Part shown: positions 11,401 to 24,405 of the stretch, piece after piece | Numbering within the stretch: the stretch's first letter is position 1 | How the letters are laid out: the number at the start of each line of letters is the position of its first letter | Origin: Streptomyces sp. SJL17-4 | GTDB lineage: Bacteria; Actinomycetota; Actinomycetes; Streptomycetales; Streptomycetaceae | Length of the DNA stretch: 64,000 nt | Direction: 5' to 3' | Assembly: GCF_036826855.1 (NCBI RefSeq) | Contig: NZ_CP104578.1 | Coordinates: 2,108,001-2,172,000 of the forward strand | The notes under the pieces: generated by a model | The model's database searches: none | Told to the model about the DNA's origin: nothing | The model's input: only the letters and a program-made list of their open reading frames with translations | Position numbers and translations under genes: made by a program

Positions 11401-14400
11401 CGCGACACACGCCGCAGCGATCTCACCCTGCGAATGACCCAGAACCGCATCCGGAACGACACCGGCCGCACGCCACACGGCTGCCAGCGACACCATCACC
11501 GCGAAACTCGCCGGCTGGATCACATCCACCCGCTCCAGCAGCCCCGCGTCCGCATCACCCCGCAGCACATCCGTCAGCGACCAGTCCACGAACGGGGACA
11601 GCGCACGCTCGCACTCCGCCACCCGATCCGCGAACACCCGTGAGGAGTCCAGCAGTTCACGGCCCATGCCCACCCACTGAGCACCCTGACCCGGGAACAC
11701 GAACACCGACCGACCACGAGCAGTAGAACCAGCACCCGCCGTCACCCCCGGCGCCGACTCACCGCGCGCCAGCGCGCCCAGACCCGACAGCAGCTCGTCA
11801 CGGGAACCCGCGACCACCACCGCACGATCCGACAGCACCGCACGACCAGTCACCAGCGAAGCCGCCACACCAGACGTCGGGACCGTCTCGTCCGCCTCGA
11901 CGAACGCCGCCAGCCGCTGCGCCTGACCGGCCAGCGCACCCGCACCCTTCGCCGACACCACGAACGGCAGCACCGCATCGCCCGGCTCGGCCTGCGACGG
12001 CAGCTCCGCCTCCACCGGCGCCTGCTCCAGGATGAGGTGGGCGTTCGTACCGCTCGCGCCGAAGGAGGAGACACCGGCGCGGCGCGGACGTTCGGTGTCC
12101 GGCCACGGACGGGACTCCGTCAACAGCTCCACCGCGCCCGCCGACCAGTCCACCTGTGAGGTCGGCTCGTCCACGTGCAGCGTCGCCGGAAGCACACCGT
12201 GCCGTATGGACTCGACCATCTTGATCACACCGGCGACACCGGCGGCGGCCTGCGCGTGCCCGATGTTCGACTTCAGCGAACCGAGCCAGAGCGGCCGGCC
12301 CTCCGCACGCCCCCGGCCATAAGTGGCCAGCAGAGCCTGCGCCTCGATCGGGTCGCCCAGCGTCGTACCCGTACCGTGTGCCTCGACGACGTCGACATCG
12401 GCCGACGTCAGACCGGCACCGGCCAGCGCCTTGCGGATCACCCGCTGCTGCGCGGGACCGTTCGGAGCCGTCAGACCGTTCGACGCACCGTCCTGGTTGA
12501 CCGCGGAACCCCGCAGCACGGCCAGCACGCGATGCCCGTTCCTCCGGGCCTCCGACAGCCGCTCCAGGAGCACCACACCCACGCCTTCGCCCCAGCCCGT
12601 GCCGTCGGCCGATGCCGCGAACGACTTGCAGCGGCCGTCGAGCGAGAGGCCGCGCTGGCGGGAGAACTCCACGAACGCGTCCGGGCTGGACATGACGGTG
12701 GCTCCGCCGGCAAGGGCCATCGAGCACTCGCCCTGCCGCAGCGCCTGCGCCGCCAGATGGATCGCGACGAGCGACGACGAGCAGGCCGTGTCCACCGTCA
12801 CCGCGGGACCCTCGAACCCGAACACGTACGACACACGACCCGAGGCCACACTGCCCGCGGTGCCGGCCATGACGTAGCCCTCGACGCCCTCGGGTGCCTG
12901 GCCCAGCCGGGACACGTAGTCGTGGTGGACGATGCCGGTGAAGACGCCGATGTCCTTGCCGCCGGTGGACCGGGGGTCGATCCCCGCCCGCTCCAGCGCC
13001 TCCCAGGAGGTCTCGAGGAGCAGCCGCTGCTGCGGGTCCATGGCGAGGGCCTCGCGCGGCGAGATCCCGAAGAGGCCCGCGTCGAACTTCGCGGCATCGT
13101 GCAGGAATCCGCCGGTACGGGCGTAGCTGGTGCCCTGGTGGTCCGGATCCGGGTGGTAGAGCCCGTCCAGGTCCCAGTCACGGTCGACGGGGAAGCCGGA
13201 GATCGCGTCGCGCTTCTCCGCGACGAGTCGCCACAGGTCCTCGGGGCTTTCCACACCGCCCGGCAGGCGGCAGCTCATGGCCACGATCGCGATCGGTTCG
13301 TTCAGGTCGGACGAGGCGGGCGCGCCAGCCGTGGAGTCGGCTTCGGTCTCCTCGCCGAGGAGTTCGGCGCGGAGGTGTCCGGCGAGCAGGGCGGGCTTCG
13401 GGTAGTCGAAGACGACCGAGGCGGAGAGTCCTTCGATCCCCGTCGCGTGGGCCAGCCTGTTGCGGAGCTTGACGGCCGCGAGGGAGTCGAAGCCGAGGTC
13501 CTTGAAGGAGCGGGTCCGGTCGAAGGCGTCCGTCGCACGGTGGCCGAGGACGGCGGCCGCGCCGGATTCCACGAGCTCGACCAGGACGCGCTGCTGTTCC
13601 GCGGCGGTGAGCCCGGTCAGCCGCGCGGCGAACGACCCGGCGTCGGCCGCGTCGCGGGTCACCGCACGGCGGCGGACCGCCTCGGCGGCGGGCGGCACGT
13701 CAGGAGTCCCGGTCCCGACCTCGGCGCCCCCGGCCGTCGGCGCGCCCTCCGCCGGTTCCAGCGGTCCCATGGACGCGACCGGCGTACCCGTGGGGTCCGC
13801 GAGCTCGACCAGGTGGCGTCCCTGTCCGGTGGAAGTGATCCGTACGCGCAGGGCCGTGGCACCGGCCGCGTGGACGACAAGCCGTGCACAGCGGGCGAGT
13901 TCGCGCGGAGACGGCGTACCGTCGACGGCCGCCACGAGCCGCAGCACGGTGTCGAGGAGGACCGGGTGGAGGGTGAACTGATCGGCCTCGTCGAGGAGAT
14001 GCCCATCGAGCGCCACCTCGGCGAAGGTCTGCTCGCCGTCCTGCCGAACGGCGCGTACACCAGGCAGGGCAATGGTCGACGTGTCCTCGGCAGTCGGCCA
14101 GTTCGCCAGGTCGAACGAGGCCTCCGGCATCCCGGCGGCCAGCACACCGCTCGCGTGGCGGGTCCAGGGAGTCCCGGCCGCGTCCGCGCCGTGGAGGCGG
14201 CTGTACACGCGCACCGTGCGACGTCCGGCGGAGTCGGGGCCGCCGACGGCCACCTGGAGCTGCACCGTGGCGTGCTCCGGCAGGACGAGGGCGCGTTCCA
14301 CGGCCGTCTCTTCGAGCGACCCGCAGCCGACGGCGTCGCCGGCCTTGACCATCATCTCGAGCAGCGCGGCGGCGGGAACGGCGACGGCGCCCTGCACTCG

Positions 14401-17400
14401 GTCGCCCGCGCCGAGGAATCGGCCGTGGCGGCCGGCCGACAGCCGTGCGGTGTGGACGATCCCGCCGTCGCCGGGCAGCTCCGTGGGGGCGCCGAGCAGC
14501 GGGTGGTCGGCGCCGCCCGTCGCGCCGGCGTCGGTGTGGGTGTCCAGGGCACGGTCGAGCCAGTAGCGCTGGTGCTGGAAGGCGTACGTCGGCAGGTCGG
14601 TCCTGGCCCGGCGAGGCTCTGCGGACAGGGCGGTCCAGTCGAGGGCGATGCCTCGTACGTGCAGCTCCGCGAGGGCGGTCAGGACGCTGACGTCCTCCGC
14701 CTGGTCGCGGCGGAGCGTGGCCACGCAACCGCTGTCCTCCGCCGAACCCATGGGGGAGGCAAGAGGCGCGAGCGAGCCGAGGGCCATGCCGGTGAGGACA
14801 CCGCCCGGCCCGATTTCCAGGTACGTCGTCGCGCCCAGGTCGCTCAGGGAGGTGACGGCGTCGGCGAAGCGCACGGCGTGCCGAACCTGGTCGACCCAGT
14901 AGTCCGGGGTGCCGAGTTCGTCCGCGGCGAGGGCCTTGCCGGTGAGGGTCGACACCATGGGGACGCCGGCCGGGCGGTAGTCCAGTCCTTCGCAGACCGC
15001 GCGGAACGCGTCGAGCATCGGCTCCATGAGCGCCGAGTGGAAGGCATGGCTCACCTGGAGGCGCCGGGTCTTGCAGCCACGGCCGGCGAGCTCGGCCGCG
15101 ACGGCCAGGACCTCGGCCTCGCTACCGGAGATCACCACCGAGTCGGGGGCGTTGACGGCGGCGACGCACACGGCGGAGCTCGTTCGGGCGTCCTCGGCGA
15201 GGAGGGCGGCGACCTCGGCCTCGGTCGCCTGGACGGCGACCATCGCGCCGCCCGCGGGCAGGGCCTGCATCAGCCGGCCGCGTGCGGCGACCAGGGTGGC
15301 GGCGTCGGCCAGGCTCAGCACGCCCGCGACGTGCGCGGCGCTCACCTCGCCGATCGAGTGTCCGGCGAGGAGGTCGGGTCGCACGCCCCACGACTCGTAG
15401 AGCCGGAAGAGCGCGGTCTCCAGGGCGAACAGCGCGGCCTGGGTGTACATCGTCCGGTCGAGCAGGGCCGCCTCGGCCGATCCCGGGGCCGCGAACACGA
15501 TGTCGCGCAGCGGCCGGTCGAGGTGCTCCTCCCCCAGTCGCTGCTCGACGGCCGCGCAGGCGGCGTCGAAGGCGTCGCGGAAGGCCGGGAAGGCGTCGGC
15601 GAGTTCGCGGCCCATGCCGGCCCACTGGCTGCCCTGGCCGGTGAAGAGGAAGGCCAGCTTTCCGGCGACCGGCGTACCGGTCACCGTCCCGGGGCCCGCC
15701 TCGCCGCTCTCGGCCAGGGCGCGGAGGTCGGTGCCGAGCCGGTCCCGGTCGGTGGCGACGAGGACCGCCCGGTGGGCGAGGTGCGCACGGGTGGTGGCCA
15801 GGGAGTACGCCGTGTCGGCGACGCTCACGTCAGGGCGGCTCTCGACGAAGGAGGCGAGGCGCTCCGCCTGCCCGCGCAGCCCGTCGGCCGTCCTGCCGGA
15901 CACCGGCACGAGCACCGTCCGAACGTCCGGCGCGGCCCCGGAGACGACCCTGTTCTCTCCGTCTCCGTCTCCGTCTCCGTCTCCGTCCACGTCCACGTGC
16001 ACGTGCACGTGCACGTCCCGCTGAGGAGTCGTGTCCTGCTCCAGCACCACATGGGCGTTGGTGCCGCCGATACCGAAGGAGGAGACCGCGGCCCGGCGCG
16101 GCTGCTCGGTCTCCGGCCACGGACGGGACTCCGTCAGCAGCTCGACCGCGCCCGCCGACCAGTCGACGTTGGTGGAGGGGGTGTCCACGTGCAGGGTGCG
16201 GGGCAGCAGCCCGTGGCGGATCGCCATCACCATCTTGATGACGCCCGCGACGCCCGCCGCCGCCTGGGTGTGGCCGAGGTTCGACTTGACCGAGCCGAGC
16301 CACACCGGGCGATCCGCGGGGCGGTCCTGGCCGTACGTCGCGAGGAGCGCCTGCGCCTCGATCGGGTCGCCCAGCGTGGTACCCGTACCGTGCGCCTCGA
16401 CGGCGTCGACGTCCGCCGTGGTGAGGCCGGCGTCGGCGAGGGCCTTGCGGATCACGCGCTGCTGCGCCGGACCGTTCGGAGCGGTCAGTCCGTTGGAGGC
16501 GCCGTCGGAGTTGACGGCCGAGCCCTTGAGGACGGCCAGGACCTGGTGGCCGTGGCGTCGCGCGTCCGACAGCCGCTCCACAAGCAGGAGGCCGGCGCCC
16601 TCGGACCAGCCGGTGCCGTCGGCGCCGTCGGCGAAGGCCTTGCACCGCCCGTCCGGGGCCAGACCGCGCTGGCGGGAGAACTCGACGAAGGTGTCCGGGT
16701 TGGCCATGACCATCACGCCGCCGGCCAGCGCCATGGAGCACTCGCCCCGGCGCAGGGCCTGCGCCGCCAGGTGCAGGGCCACGAGCGAGGAGGAGCACGC
16801 CGTGTCGACGGTGAGGACCGGCCCCTCCAGGCCGAGGTGGTACGCGATGCGGCCGGAGAGCACGCTGCCCGAGCTGCCGGTGAGCCGGTGCCCCTCGACC
16901 TCCGGGGAGCGGTGCAGCAGCAGGCTGTAGTCATTGCTGTTGATGCCGGCGAACACGCCGACGTCCTGGCCGCGCAGGGAGGTCGGGTCGATGCCGGCCC
17001 GTTCGAGGACCTCCCACGAGGTCTCCAGGAGCAGCCGCTGCTGCGGGTCCATGGCCAGCGCTTCCTGCGGCGAGATGCCGAAGAACGCGGCGTCGAAGCC
17101 CGCGGCGTCGTCGAGGAAGGCGGCGTGGCGGACGTACGTCGTACCCGCGTGGTCGGGGTCGGCGTCGTAGAGCCGCTCCGTGTCCCAGCCACGGTCCGTG
17201 GGGAAGTCGGTCACCGCGTCGGCGCCCTCGCTCACCACGCGCCACAGGTCTTCGGGGCTCGCGATGCCGGCCGGGAAGCGGCAGGCCATGGCGACGATCG
17301 CGATCGGCTCGTCGGCGGACGCCCGGGAGGACGCCCTGGCGTCCGCCCCGGCGGGGGCGGTCGGGTCGCCGGGCTCGATGCCCAGCGAGCCGAGCAGCAT

Positions 17401-20400
17401 GACCCGTAGCTGCCCGGCGAGCAGGGCGGGCGTCGGGTAGTCGAAGACCATCGTCGGGGAGAGCCGCAGGCTCGTCGCGGCGGCGAGACGGTTACGCAGT
17501 TCCACTGCGGTCAGCGAGTCGAACCCGGCCTCCTTGAAGGCCCGTTCGTCCGCCACCGCGTTCGCCGTGGCATGTCCGAGGACCTCGGCCGCGTGACGGC
17601 GTACGAGCTCCACGAGGGCCTCGGTCTGCTCGGCGGCGCCCAGCGCGGCGATGCGCTCGGCGAACGAGCCGGAGTCCGCGGCGGCGGCCCGGGCCGTCGG
17701 CCGCGGTGAAGGGGCCAGACCGCGCAGCAGCGGGGTCACGGGGGTGCTCGCGGCCCGGGCGCGCAGTGCGCGGATGTCGAGCCGGGTGGCGACGAGCAGG
17801 GAGTCGTCCCCGCGCAGACCGGCGTCGAGGAGCGCCATTCCCTGTACGGCGGACAGCCCGGACATGCCGTTGCGCGTGTTGCGGTGGAGGTCGGCGTCGG
17901 CGAGGTGCTCGGTCATCCCGCTCACCTCGGACCAGTAGCCCCAGGCGAGGGAGAGGGCGGGCAGACCGAGGGCCCGGCGGCGGAGCGCGAGGGCGTCGAC
18001 GAAGGCGTTGGCGGCCGCGTAGTTGGCCTGTCCCGGGTTGCCGAGGACGCCGGCGGCCGAGGAGAACAGGACGAAGGCCGCGAGGTCGAGGTCCCGGGTC
18101 AGCTCGTGGAGGTGGAGGGCGGCGTCCGCCTTGGGCCGCAGCACCGTGTCGATGCGCTCCGGCGTCAGTTCGGAGACCACGCCGTCGTCGAGGACGCCCG
18201 CGGTGTGGACGACGGCGGTCAGCGGGTGCTGCCCGGCGGCGACGGTGGCGAGGAGCGCCGCGAGTTCCGTACGGTCCGCCACGTCGCAGCGTGCGATCGT
18301 GACGGTGGCGTCGAGGGCGGTCAGCTCCTCGGCCAGCCGGGCGGCGCCGGGCGCGTCCGGGCCCTGCCGGCTGACCAGCAGCAGGTGGCGGGCCCCGTGT
18401 GCGGTGACGAGGTGGCGGGCGACGATGGCCCCGAGGGTGCCCGTGCCGCCGGTGATCAGGACGGTGCCGTCGGAGTCGAGGGGGCGCGCAGCGGCTCCGG
18501 TGGACCCGGCGGCTCCAGCGGCTCGGGCGGCTGTCGCGCGGACGAGACGCGGCACTTCGGCCACTCCCGCGCGGATCCGCAGCTGGGGCTCGGAGCCGGC
18601 GAGGGCGGTCGCGAGGACGGTACGGGAGCGGGCGTCGGCGTCGGTCTCCACGAGGACGATCCGGTCGGGGTGCTCCGACTGGGCGGAGCGTACGAGCCCC
18701 TGGACGGCCGCGGTGGCGGGCTCGCCGCTGTCGCCGGTCAGCACGACGAGCCGCGTGTCCGCCGGCGCGGGCCGGGCAAGCCACTCCTGTACGACGCCCA
18801 GCGCGGCCGCGGTCGTGGAGCGGGGGTCCGCATCGGCCGGGTCCACCTCGTACAGCAGGTGGCCGGGGGCCGCGCCCTTCGCGGTGGCCACGGCGGCGAC
18901 CTCGGCGGCCGAGGACACGTACGGAGACTCGGCGGAGCCCGCGGCAGCGGTGGCGGGCGCCGACGGCAGCTCGGTCCAGGCGACACGGAACAGCGCGTCG
19001 TGCGTCAGGACGTCTGCGATCAGTGCCTGCTCGGGCGTGTAGGGCCTGCCGGTCACGGTCGCGACGGACATCACCGTGCGGCCGCTCCGGTCGGCCAGTT
19101 CGAGCGAACTGCCCTCACCGGACGCACGCGCCGTACGGACCTTCAGCGCGGAGGCGCCCGACGCCCGCAGGGAGACACCCGTCCACTCGTACGGCTGCAT
19201 GCCGTCCGCGAGCGCGACGGCGGCGGCCGCGTCGAGGAGCGCGGGGTGCAGCCCGTACCGGTCCGCGTCGATGACGCCCTCCGGCAGGACGACGTCCACC
19301 CCGGTGGTGTCGTCGGAGACCGACGCGTCCACGGGCGCGCTCGGCGCGAGCGTCCCGTCGGCGTGCCGGACCCACTCCTCCTGCGCACCGGAGTCCTCGG
19401 CCCGGGAGTACAGCTGGATCGCACGGCGCCCGGTCTCGTCGGCGCCGCCCACCGTCAGCTGGAGCGACCGGCCACCGCTGAGCGGCAGGACGACGGGGTG
19501 GTCGACGGTCAGCCGCTCCACGGTGGGGGCGCCGATCTCGTCGCCGACCGCGAGGGCCAGCTCCACGAGAGCGGCGCCGGGTACCACGATCACGTCGGCC
19601 ACGGCGTGGTCGGCGAGCCAGGGGTGCGAACGAAGGGACCAGCGCGAGGTCGTCACGAAGCCGTCGGAACCGGGGAGCCCGACGACGGCGCCGAGGAGGG
19701 GGTGGTCGGTGGAGGCGAGACCGACGGATGCGACGTCGGTGTCGGCACCCGTCAGCTGGATCCAGTAGTGCTCGTGGTCGAAGGCGTACGTGGGCAGGTC
19801 CACGCGCGGACCACCGACAACACCGGTCGGCAGGACGGCCGTCCAGTCGACGTCCACACCACGCACGAACGCCTCACCGAGGGAGGCCAGCATGCGACGC
19901 ATGCCGCCCTCACCCCGGCGCAGAGAGCCCACCAGCACCAGGTCGGCCTCCGCCTGGTCGGCGATCTCCGTCACCGGCTGGAGGAGCACCGGGTGGGGGC
20001 TGACCTCGACGAAGACACCGAAGCCCGCACCGATCAGCTCGCGGACAGCGGGCTCGAAGCCCACCGTGCGCCGCAGGTTGCGGTACCAGTACCCGCCGTC
20101 GAGCACACCCTCGGACTCGACCCACGCACCGTCCACCGAGGAGAAGAACGGAATCTCAGGAGCCAGCGCGGAAACCCCGGCGAGCTCGGTCGCGAGGACC
20201 TCTTCCACGGCCTCGACGTGACGGGTGTGGGACGCGTAGTCCACCGCGACCCGCCGCACCCGCACACCACGGCCCTCCAGCACGGTCAGCAGACCGTCCA
20301 GAGCATCCGCATCACCCGCGATCACCACGGACGTCGGGCCGTTGACCGCCGCAACCTCCACACCCTCGACCAGCAGACCCCGAACCTCGGCCTCCGAAAG

Positions 20401-23400
20401 TGCAACGGAAGCCATACCGCCCGCACCCGACAGGACTCGGCCGATCGCCTGACTCCGCAGAGCCACCACACGCGCCGCGTCCTCAAGGGACAGCGCACCC
20501 GCCACACACGCCGCGGCGATCTCACCCTGCGAATGACCCAGAACCGCATCCGGAACGACACCAGCCGAACGCCACACCGCGGCCAGCGACACCATCACCG
20601 CGAAACTCGCCGGCTGGATCACATCCACCCGCTCCAGCAGCCCCGCGTCCGCGTCACCCCGCAGCACATCCGTCAGCGACCAGTCCACGAACGGGGACAG
20701 CGCACGCTCACACTCGGCCACCCGATCCGCGAACACCGCGGACGAGTCCAGCAGTTCACGGCCCATGCCCACCCACTGAGCACCCTGACCCGGGAACACG
20801 AACACCGACCGACCACGAGCGGCAGAACGGCCGACCGGAGACTCGCCGCGCGCCAGCGCGCCCAGACCCGACAGCAGCTCGTCACGCGAACCCGCGACCA
20901 CCACCGCACGATCCGACAACACCGCACGACCGGACACGAGCGAACCCGCGACCCGCGCGAGCGAGACGGTCTCATCAGCCTCGACGAACGCCGCCAGCCG
21001 CTGCGCCTGACCGGCCAACGCACCCGCACCCTTCGCCGACACCACGAACGGCAGCACCGCACCGCCCGCCACGGCCTGCGCCGGCAGCTCCGCCTCCACC
21101 GGCGCCTGCTCCAGGATCACGTGCGCGTTCGTACCGCTGACACCGAACGACGAGACACCCGCGCGACGCGGACGCTCCGTCTCCGGCCACGACCGGGACT
21201 CCGTGAGCAGCTCGACCGCGCCCGCCGACCAGTCGACCTGCGGGGTCGGCTCGTCGACGTTCAGCGTCGCCGGAAGCACGCCACGGCGCATCGACTCGAC
21301 CATCTTGATCACGCTCGCCACGCCGGCGGCGGCCTGTGCGTGCCCGATGTTCGACTTCAGCGAACCGAGCCAGAGCGGCCGGTCCGCCGCACGCCCTTGC
21401 CCGTACGTCGCCAGCAGAGCCTGCGCCTCGATCGGGTCACCCAGCGTCGTACCCGTACCGTGCGCCTCGACGACGTCGACGTCCGCCGACGAAAGACCCG
21501 CACCGGCCAGCGCCTTGCGAATCACTCGCTGCTGCGCAGGACCGCTCGGAGCCGTCAGACCGTTCGACGCACCGTCCTGGTTGACCGCCGAACCGCGAAC
21601 CACCGCGAGGACCTGGTGACCGTTCTCACGGGCGTCCGAGAGACGCTCAAGCAGCAGGACACCCACGCCCTCGGCCCAGGCCGTGCCGTCGGCGGAAGCC
21701 GAGAACGCCTTGATGCGGCCGTCGGCCGAGAGCGCGCGCTGCCGCGAGAAGCCGATGAAGGAGTCGGGGGTCGCCATGACGGCCACACCGCCGGCGAGTG
21801 CCATCGTGCACTCGCCCTGCCGCAGCGCCTGCGCGGCCAGGTGGATCGCGACGAGCGACGACGAGCACGCCGTGTCCACCGTCACCGCGGGACCCTCGAA
21901 CCCGAACACGTACGACACACGGCCCGAGGCCACACTGCCCGCACTGCCCGTGCCCGCGAACCCCTCAAGCTCCGCCGGAACACCCTCACCCGAGGCATAC
22001 CCCTGACCCATCACACCCGAGAACACGCCCACCTCGGCGCCCCGAAGCACACCCGGATCGATCCCCGCCCGCTCGAACACCTCCCACGAGGTCTCCAACA
22101 GCAGCCGCTGCTGCGGATCCATCGCCGTCGCCTCACGCGGCGAGATCCCGAAGAACCCCGCATCGAAACGGCCCGCCTCGTGCAGGAAACCGCCACGACG
22201 GACGTACGTCGTCCCCGGATTGTCAGGGTCGGCGTCGAACAGACCCTCCAGATCCCACCCGCGATCCGTCGGGAAGCCGGACATGCCGTCGCGGCCCTCA
22301 CTCACCATCTGCCACAGGTCCTCCGGACCGGCAACGCCACCCGGCAGGCGGCAGGCCATGCCGACGATGACGATGGGGTCGTGAGGATCGCTGTCCACCT
22401 GTCCCGCGGCGTCCGCATCCGCACCCGCATCCGCATCCGCGTCCCCCCGCTCCGCGATCCCCAGGATCTCGGCGCGCAGGTGGGCGGCCAGGGCGCGCGG
22501 GGTCGGGTGGTCGAAGCTGATCGTGGTGGGCAGGCGCAGCCCGGTGCGCAGGACGAGTCGGTTGCGCAGTTCGACGATGGCGAGTGAGGTGAATCCCAGG
22601 TCGCGCAGGGCGCGGTCGGCCGTGATGTCCTCGGCGGAGGGAAGGCGGAGCACGTCCGCCGCCTGTGTGCGCACCAGCTCTTCGAGTGCGCGCAGCTGGG
22701 CGCTCTTCTCGCGGCCCGTGAGGTCCGCCCGCAGGGCGGCGTGGACGGCGGGGTCGGGTTCGACGAGCCGGAGCGAGCGGCCGGTGGCGTCCACCGCGAT
22801 CCTCAGGCGTCCCGGGACGTCCGCGAGGCGGTGCCGGACGACCTTGCCCGAAGCCGTGCGAGGGATCTCCTCGATCTCGTGGATCTCCTCGGGGACCTTG
22901 TAGGCGGCCAGTCGGGCGCGGCAGTGCGCGAGCAGCGCTTCCTCGTCGAAGCCGGCGGGCCCGGGGACCACGTACGCGACGGGCACCTCGCCGAGGGCCT
23001 CGTGCGGCTTCGCGGCGACGGCCACGTCGGCGACGCCCGGGAAGGAGCGCATGGCCGTCTCGACCTCGACCGGGTGGATGTTCTCCCCGCCGCGGATGAC
23101 GAGTTCCTTGATGCGGCCGCAGATGGTGAGGTGGCCCTCCTCGTCCCGGCGGGCCAGGTCGCCGGTGCGGAACCAGCCGTCGCGCAGCGCCTCGGCGGTG
23201 GCTTCCGGGCTGTTGTGGTAGCCGACCATGACGTTCGGCCCCTGGACCCAGACCTCGCCTTCCTGCCCGGCCGGGACCTCCTCGCCGGTGCGGGGGTCGA
23301 CGACGCGGACTCCGACGCCCGGGACGGGCAGGCCGCAGGATCCCTCGACGCGGGTGCCGTGGGGGGCGTTGATGGCGATCGCCCCGCAGGTCTCGGTGCT

Positions 23401-24405
23401 GCCGTAGGCGTCGACGAGGGGCACGGCGAAGGTGTCCTCGAACGCCCGGCGCAGTGCGGCGGAGGTGACGCCGCCGCCGACGAGGCCGATCCGCAGGTCG
23501 GGCAGGGCGGAGCCGCTGTCGCGTACCGCCTCGACGAGGTAGTGGTACGTCGTCGGGACACCGGCGAGGAAGGTCGAGCGGTCGTCGCGGAGCGCGTCGA
23601 GGACGTCCTGCGGAGAGTGTCCGTCGAGGATGCGGGCGGTGGCGCCGGCCACGGTGACCGACAGGACGCAGGCGATGTGGGACAGGCTGTGGAACAGGGG
23701 CAGGGGCCACAGGACGCGGTCGTCGGCGGAGAGTTCCGGTACGGGGATGTAGCAGTTCGCCACGGACCAGAGGCAGTTGCGCTGAGTGGACAGCACGCCC
23801 TTGGGGAGGCCCGTCGTGCCGGAGGTGTAGAAGAGCCAGGCCACCTCGTCCGGTCCCAGGTCGTCCCTGGGGGCGGAGGGGGCCGGCGCGTCGTCCGACG
23901 GGACGCCCGCGGCGAGCTCGTCGTACGAGTGGCAGCCCTCCGGCACCGGCCCGGCGCCGGTCACGAGGAGCGTGAGCGGGCCGAGCGGCGGGGGCTCCTC
24001 CACCCGGTCGAGGGGGCCGAGCGTCGCGGCCTCCTCCGCCCGGTCGAGGAGTCGGGCGGCGCCCTCCGGGTCGGTGATGACGAACCGGGCGCCGCTGTCG
24101 CCGAGCATGTGGTCGAGTTCACCGGCCGTGGAGCGCGGGTTGACGGGGACGCCGACACCGGCCGCGCGGACGATCGCCAGGTAACTCTCCACGGTGGAGA
24201 CGGTGTTGCCGAGCAGGATGGCGACGCGGTCGCCGCGGCGGAGGCCGAGGTCCGCCAGCCGGCCGGCCAGTCGGGCCGTCCTCGCCTCCAGTTCCCGGTA
24301 GCCGACGGAGCGCCCCCGGTCCACGAAGGCGGGCTTGTCGCCGAACCTTTCGGCGTGCTCGATCAGAATTCCCGGAAGGGTGTTGATGATTTCGCCCTGC
24401 ACCAT
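8461..24405 (-). CDS. AHBA-loading type I polyketide synthase, loading module plus modules 1-3 (RifA-like)
   Basis: First PKS subunit of an ansamycin pathway, 5314 aa. I start it at the ATG at 24405 (GGAAGG eight bases upstream) rather than the in-frame site 32 codons earlier. Approximate domains: loading adenylation 1-520 ([17 protein letters not shown] lysine), ACP-L 560-650; KS1 675-1095, AT1 1200-1580, DH1 1590-1830, KR1 1970-2235, ACP1 2262-2330; KS2 2362-2792, AT2 2912-3275, DH2 3298-3550, ACP2 3590-3680; KS3 3700-4128, AT3 4230-4578, KR3 4590-5130, ACP3 5168-5240; C-terminal docking 5255-5314. AT1 and AT3 carry GHSQG/YASH (methylmalonyl), AT2 GHSIG/HAFH (malonyl). All KSs have DTACSSS. 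DH1 reads [10 protein letters not shown] (Gly to Asp at 1604); DH2 lacks its His; module 2 has no KR; KR3 has Ser at 5026 where the catalytic Tyr belongs; KR1 looks active (LDD, NYAAAN). The predicted tetraketide keeps one hydroxyl and two ketones, as in rifamycin-type naphthalene ring formation. RifA has the same loading-plus-three-module architecture. Confidence 0.97.
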   Translation of the reverse strand: MVQGEIINTLPGILIEHAERFGDKPAFVDRGRSVGYRELEARTARLAGRLADLGLRRGDRVAILLGNTVSTVESYLAIVRAAGVGVPVNPRSTAGELDHMLGDSGARFVITDPEGAARLLDRAEEAATLGPLDRVEEPPPLGPLTLLVTGAGPVPEGCHSYDELAAGVPSDDAPAPSAPRDDLGPDEVAWLFYTSGTTGLPKGVLSTQRNCLWSVANCYIPVPELSADDRVLWPLPLFHSLSHIACVLSVTVAGATARILDGHSPQDVLDALRDDRSTFLAGVPTTYHYLVEAVRDSGSALPDLRIGLVGGGVTSAALRRAFEDTFAVPLVDAYGSTETCGAIAINAPHGTRVEGSCGLPVPGVGVRVVDPRTGEEVPAGQEGEVWVQGPNVMVGYHNSPEATAEALRDGWFRTGDLARRDEEGHLTICGRIKELVIRGGENIHPVEVETAMRSFPGVADVAVAAKPHEALGEVPVAYVVPGPAGFDEEALLAHCRARLAAYKVPEEIHEIEEIPRTASGKVVRHRLADVPGRLRIAVDATGRSLRLVEPDPAVHAALRADLTGREKSAQLRALEELVRTQAADVLRLPSAEDITADRALRDLGFTSLAIVELRNRLVLRTGLRLPTTISFDHPTPRALAAHLRAEILGIAERGDADADAGADADAAGQVDSDPHDPIVIVGMACRLPGGVAGPEDLWQMVSEGRDGMSGFPTDRGWDLEGLFDADPDNPGTTYVRRGGFLHEAGRFDAGFFGISPREATAMDPQQRLLLETSWEVFERAGIDPGVLRGAEVGVFSGVMGQGYASGEGVPAELEGFAGTGSAGSVASGRVSYVFGFEGPAVTVDTACSSSLVAIHLAAQALRQGECTMALAGGVAVMATPDSFIGFSRQRALSADGRIKAFSASADGTAWAEGVGVLLLERLSDARENGHQVLAVVRGSAVNQDGASNGLTAPSGPAQQRVIRKALAGAGLSSADVDVVEAHGTGTTLGDPIEAQALLATYGQGRAADRPLWLGSLKSNIGHAQAAAGVASVIKMVESMRRGVLPATLNVDEPTPQVDWSAGAVELLTESRSWPETERPRRAGVSSFGVSGTNAHVILEQAPVEAELPAQAVAGGAVLPFVVSAKGAGALAGQAQRLAAFVEADETVSLARVAGSLVSGRAVLSDRAVVVAGSRDELLSGLGALARGESPVGRSAARGRSVFVFPGQGAQWVGMGRELLDSSAVFADRVAECERALSPFVDWSLTDVLRGDADAGLLERVDVIQPASFAVMVSLAAVWRSAGVVPDAVLGHSQGEIAAACVAGALSLEDAARVVALRSQAIGRVLSGAGGMASVALSEAEVRGLLVEGVEVAAVNGPTSVVIAGDADALDGLLTVLEGRGVRVRRVAVDYASHTRHVEAVEEVLATELAGVSALAPEIPFFSSVDGAWVESEGVLDGGYWYRNLRRTVGFEPAVRELIGAGFGVFVEVSPHPVLLQPVTEIADQAEADLVLVGSLRRGEGGMRRMLASLGEAFVRGVDVDWTAVLPTGVVGGPRVDLPTYAFDHEHYWIQLTGADTDVASVGLASTDHPLLGAVVGLPGSDGFVTTSRWSLRSHPWLADHAVADVIVVPGAALVELALAVGDEIGAPTVERLTVDHPVVLPLSGGRSLQLTVGGADETGRRAIQLYSRAEDSGAQEEWVRHADGTLAPSAPVDASVSDDTTGVDVVLPEGVIDADRYGLHPALLDAAAAVALADGMQPYEWTGVSLRASGASALKVRTARASGEGSSLELADRSGRTVMSVATVTGRPYTPEQALIADVLTHDALFRVAWTELPSAPATAAAGSAESPYVSSAAEVAAVATAKGAAPGHLLYEVDPADADPRSTTAAALGVVQEWLARPAPADTRLVVLTGDSGEPATAAVQGLVRSAQSEHPDRIVLVETDADARSRTVLATALAGSEPQLRIRAGVAEVPRLVRATAARAAGAAGSTGAAARPLDSDGTVLITGGTGTLGAIVARHLVTAHGARHLLLVSRQGPDAPGAARLAEELTALDATVTIARCDVADRTELAALLATVAAGQHPLTAVVHTAGVLDDGVVSELTPERIDTVLRPKADAALHLHELTRDLDLAAFVLFSSAAGVLGNPGQANYAAANAFVDALALRRRALGLPALSLAWGYWSEVSGMTEHLADADLHRNTRNGMSGLSAVQGMALLDAGLRGDDSLLVATRLDIRALRARAASTPVTPLLRGLAPSPRPTARAAAADSGSFAERIAALGAAEQTEALVELVRRHAAEVLGHATANAVADERAFKEAGFDSLTAVELRNRLAAATSLRLSPTMVFDYPTPALLAGQLRVMLLGSLGIEPGDPTAPAGADARASSRASADEPIAIVAMACRFPAGIASPEDLWRVVSEGADAVTDFPTDRGWDTERLYDADPDHAGTTYVRHAAFLDDAAGFDAAFFGISPQEALAMDPQQRLLLETSWEVLERAGIDPTSLRGQDVGVFAGINSNDYSLLLHRSPEVEGHRLTGSSGSVLSGRIAYHLGLEGPVLTVDTACSSSLVALHLAAQALRRGECSMALAGGVMVMANPDTFVEFSRQRGLAPDGRCKAFADGADGTGWSEGAGLLLVERLSDARRHGHQVLAVLKGSAVNSDGASNGLTAPNGPAQQRVIRKALADAGLTTADVDAVEAHGTGTTLGDPIEAQALLATYGQDRPADRPVWLGSVKSNLGHTQAAAGVAGVIKMVMAIRHGLLPRTLHVDTPSTNVDWSAGAVELLTESRPWPETEQPRRAAVSSFGIGGTNAHVVLEQDTTPQRDVHVHVHVDVDGDGDGDGDGENRVVSGAAPDVRTVLVPVSGRTADGLRGQAERLASFVESRPDVSVADTAYSLATTRAHLAHRAVLVATDRDRLGTDLRALAESGEAGPGTVTGTPVAGKLAFLFTGQGSQWAGMGRELADAFPAFRDAFDAACAAVEQRLGEEHLDRPLRDIVFAAPGSAEAALLDRTMYTQAALFALETALFRLYESWGVRPDLLAGHSIGEVSAAHVAGVLSLADAATLVAARGRLMQALPAGGAMVAVQATEAEVAALLAEDARTSSAVCVAAVNAPDSVVISGSEAEVLAVAAELAGRGCKTRRLQVSHAFHSALMEPMLDAFRAVCEGLDYRPAGVPMVSTLTGKALAADELGTPDYWVDQVRHAVRFADAVTSLSDLGATTYLEIGPGGVLTGMALGSLAPLASPMGSAEDSGCVATLRRDQAEDVSVLTALAELHVRGIALDWTALSAEPRRARTDLPTYAFQHQRYWLDRALDTHTDAGATGGADHPLLGAPTELPGDGGIVHTARLSAGRHGRFLGAGDRVQGAVAVPAAALLEMMVKAGDAVGCGSLEETAVERALVLPEHATVQLQVAVGGPDSAGRRTVRVYSRLHGADAAGTPWTRHASGVLAAGMPEASFDLANWPTAEDTSTIALPGVRAVRQDGEQTFAEVALDGHLLDEADQFTLHPVLLDTVLRLVAAVDGTPSPRELARCARLVVHAAGATALRVRITSTGQGRHLVELADPTGTPVASMGPLEPAEGAPTAGGAEVGTGTPDVPPAAEAVRRRAVTRDAADAGSFAARLTGLTAAEQQRVLVELVESGAAAVLGHRATDAFDRTRSFKDLGFDSLAAVKLRNRLAHATGIEGLSASVVFDYPKPALLAGHLRAELLGEETEADSTAGAPASSDLNEPIAIVAMSCRLPGGVESPEDLWRLVAEKRDAISGFPVDRDWDLDGLYHPDPDHQGTSYARTGGFLHDAAKFDAGLFGISPREALAMDPQQRLLLETSWEALERAGIDPRSTGGKDIGVFTGIVHHDYVSRLGQAPEGVEGYVMAGTAGSVASGRVSYVFGFEGPAVTVDTACSSSLVAIHLAAQALRQGECSMALAGGATVMSSPDAFVEFSRQRGLSLDGRCKSFAASADGTGWGEGVGVVLLERLSEARRNGHRVLAVLRGSAVNQDGASNGLTAPNGPAQQRVIRKALAGAGLTSADVDVVEAHGTGTTLGDPIEAQALLATYGRGRAEGRPLWLGSLKSNIGHAQAAAGVAGVIKMVESIRHGVLPATLHVDEPTSQVDWSAGAVELLTESRPWPDTERPRRAGVSSFGASGTNAHLILEQAPVEAELPSQAEPGDAVLPFVVSAKGAGALAGQAQRLAAFVEADETVPTSGVAASLVTGRAVLSDRAVVVAGSRDELLSGLGALARGESAPGVTAGAGSTARGRSVFVFPGQGAQWVGMGRELLDSSRVFADRVAECERALSPFVDWSLTDVLRGDADAGLLERVDVIQPASFAVMVSLAAVWRAAGVVPDAVLGHSQGEIAAACVAGALSLEDAARVVALRSQAIGRVLSGAGGMASVALSEAEVRGLLVEGVEVAAVNGPTSVVIAGDADALDGLLTVLEGRGVRVRRVAVDYASHTRHVEAVEEVLAVELAGVSALAPEIPFFSSVDGAWIEEAGVVDGGYWYRNLRRTVGFEPAVRELIGAGFGVFVEVSPHPVLLQPVTEIADQAEADLVLVGSLRRGEGGMRRMLASLAEAFVRGVDVDWTAVLPDGVAGGPRVDLPTYAFDHEHYWLKAPDRPTDGDIQVNEADRDFWTAVDDADLDALATLLKADTTDRQSALGAVVPLLADWREGRRERSVVEGLRYAVTWQPLPQSAPGVPGGTWLVIAPAERAGAGGTDDLARVLASQGLNTVLLEVPEAGLRDRASLAESLSRVLAEHDLSGVLSLHALERGQANAPERGQTPQDAAAVAETTLVLLQALADTGATQSLWCLTAGAVSTGAQDSVTSPLQAAHWGLGRAAGLEFADRWGGLVDLPAEIDNRTVQRLLGVLNSAGDEDQLAIRRTGVHARRLVRKSLPKTAGTQRWQPRGTVLVTGGTEGLGRHAAHWLALGGADALIVTTTAETPDGSVETLRDELSRLDVRTGVTACDAADHDALARLLDGLPDDRPLTAVIHAADVMQTSSLADTRRADLDEVFAAKVELAVWLDEHLKDTELDAFVTFSSIAGVWGGGGQGPSGAANAVLDALVERRRARGLRATSLAWGALDQIGVGADPDALAQLRRRGVLPVAPEVAVSILEQALRADENMVVVADMDWTAFIPAFTSVRPSPLFGELPEAREVMRSAQSETGPGSDDAHSSLVASLTAASETEQQRILLRLVRSHAATVLGHTSSEAIRPLQAFQEVGFDSLAAVGLRNSLQAATGLRLPATLLFDYPTPDALVEYLRAELLRTTGDEFEGREDDLRRVLATVPFARFKESGVLDALLELAETDAPEVSAPSEDNSELIDAMDVASLIQLALGDDAS
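15957..16020. repeat. Hexanucleotide microsatellites in the KS2-AT2 linker
   Basis: Five copies of CCGTCT-type units are followed by CACGTC/CACGTG units. In the PKS frame they encode alternating Gly-Asp and Val-His/Val-Asp dipeptides in the linker between KS2 and AT2. The reading frame is kept because the unit is six bases long. This looks like replication slippage in a tolerant linker. Confidence 0.9.
19680..20811. repeat. Near-identical 1,132-bp duplication, copy in module 1 (partner 5594-6725)
   Basis: This is the module 1 copy of the AT/linker block described for module 4. The flanking KS and DH sequences of modules 1 and 4 are clearly diverged, so identity is confined to this block. That points to recent gene conversion or AT exchange rather than duplication of a whole module. 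Confidence 0.93.
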
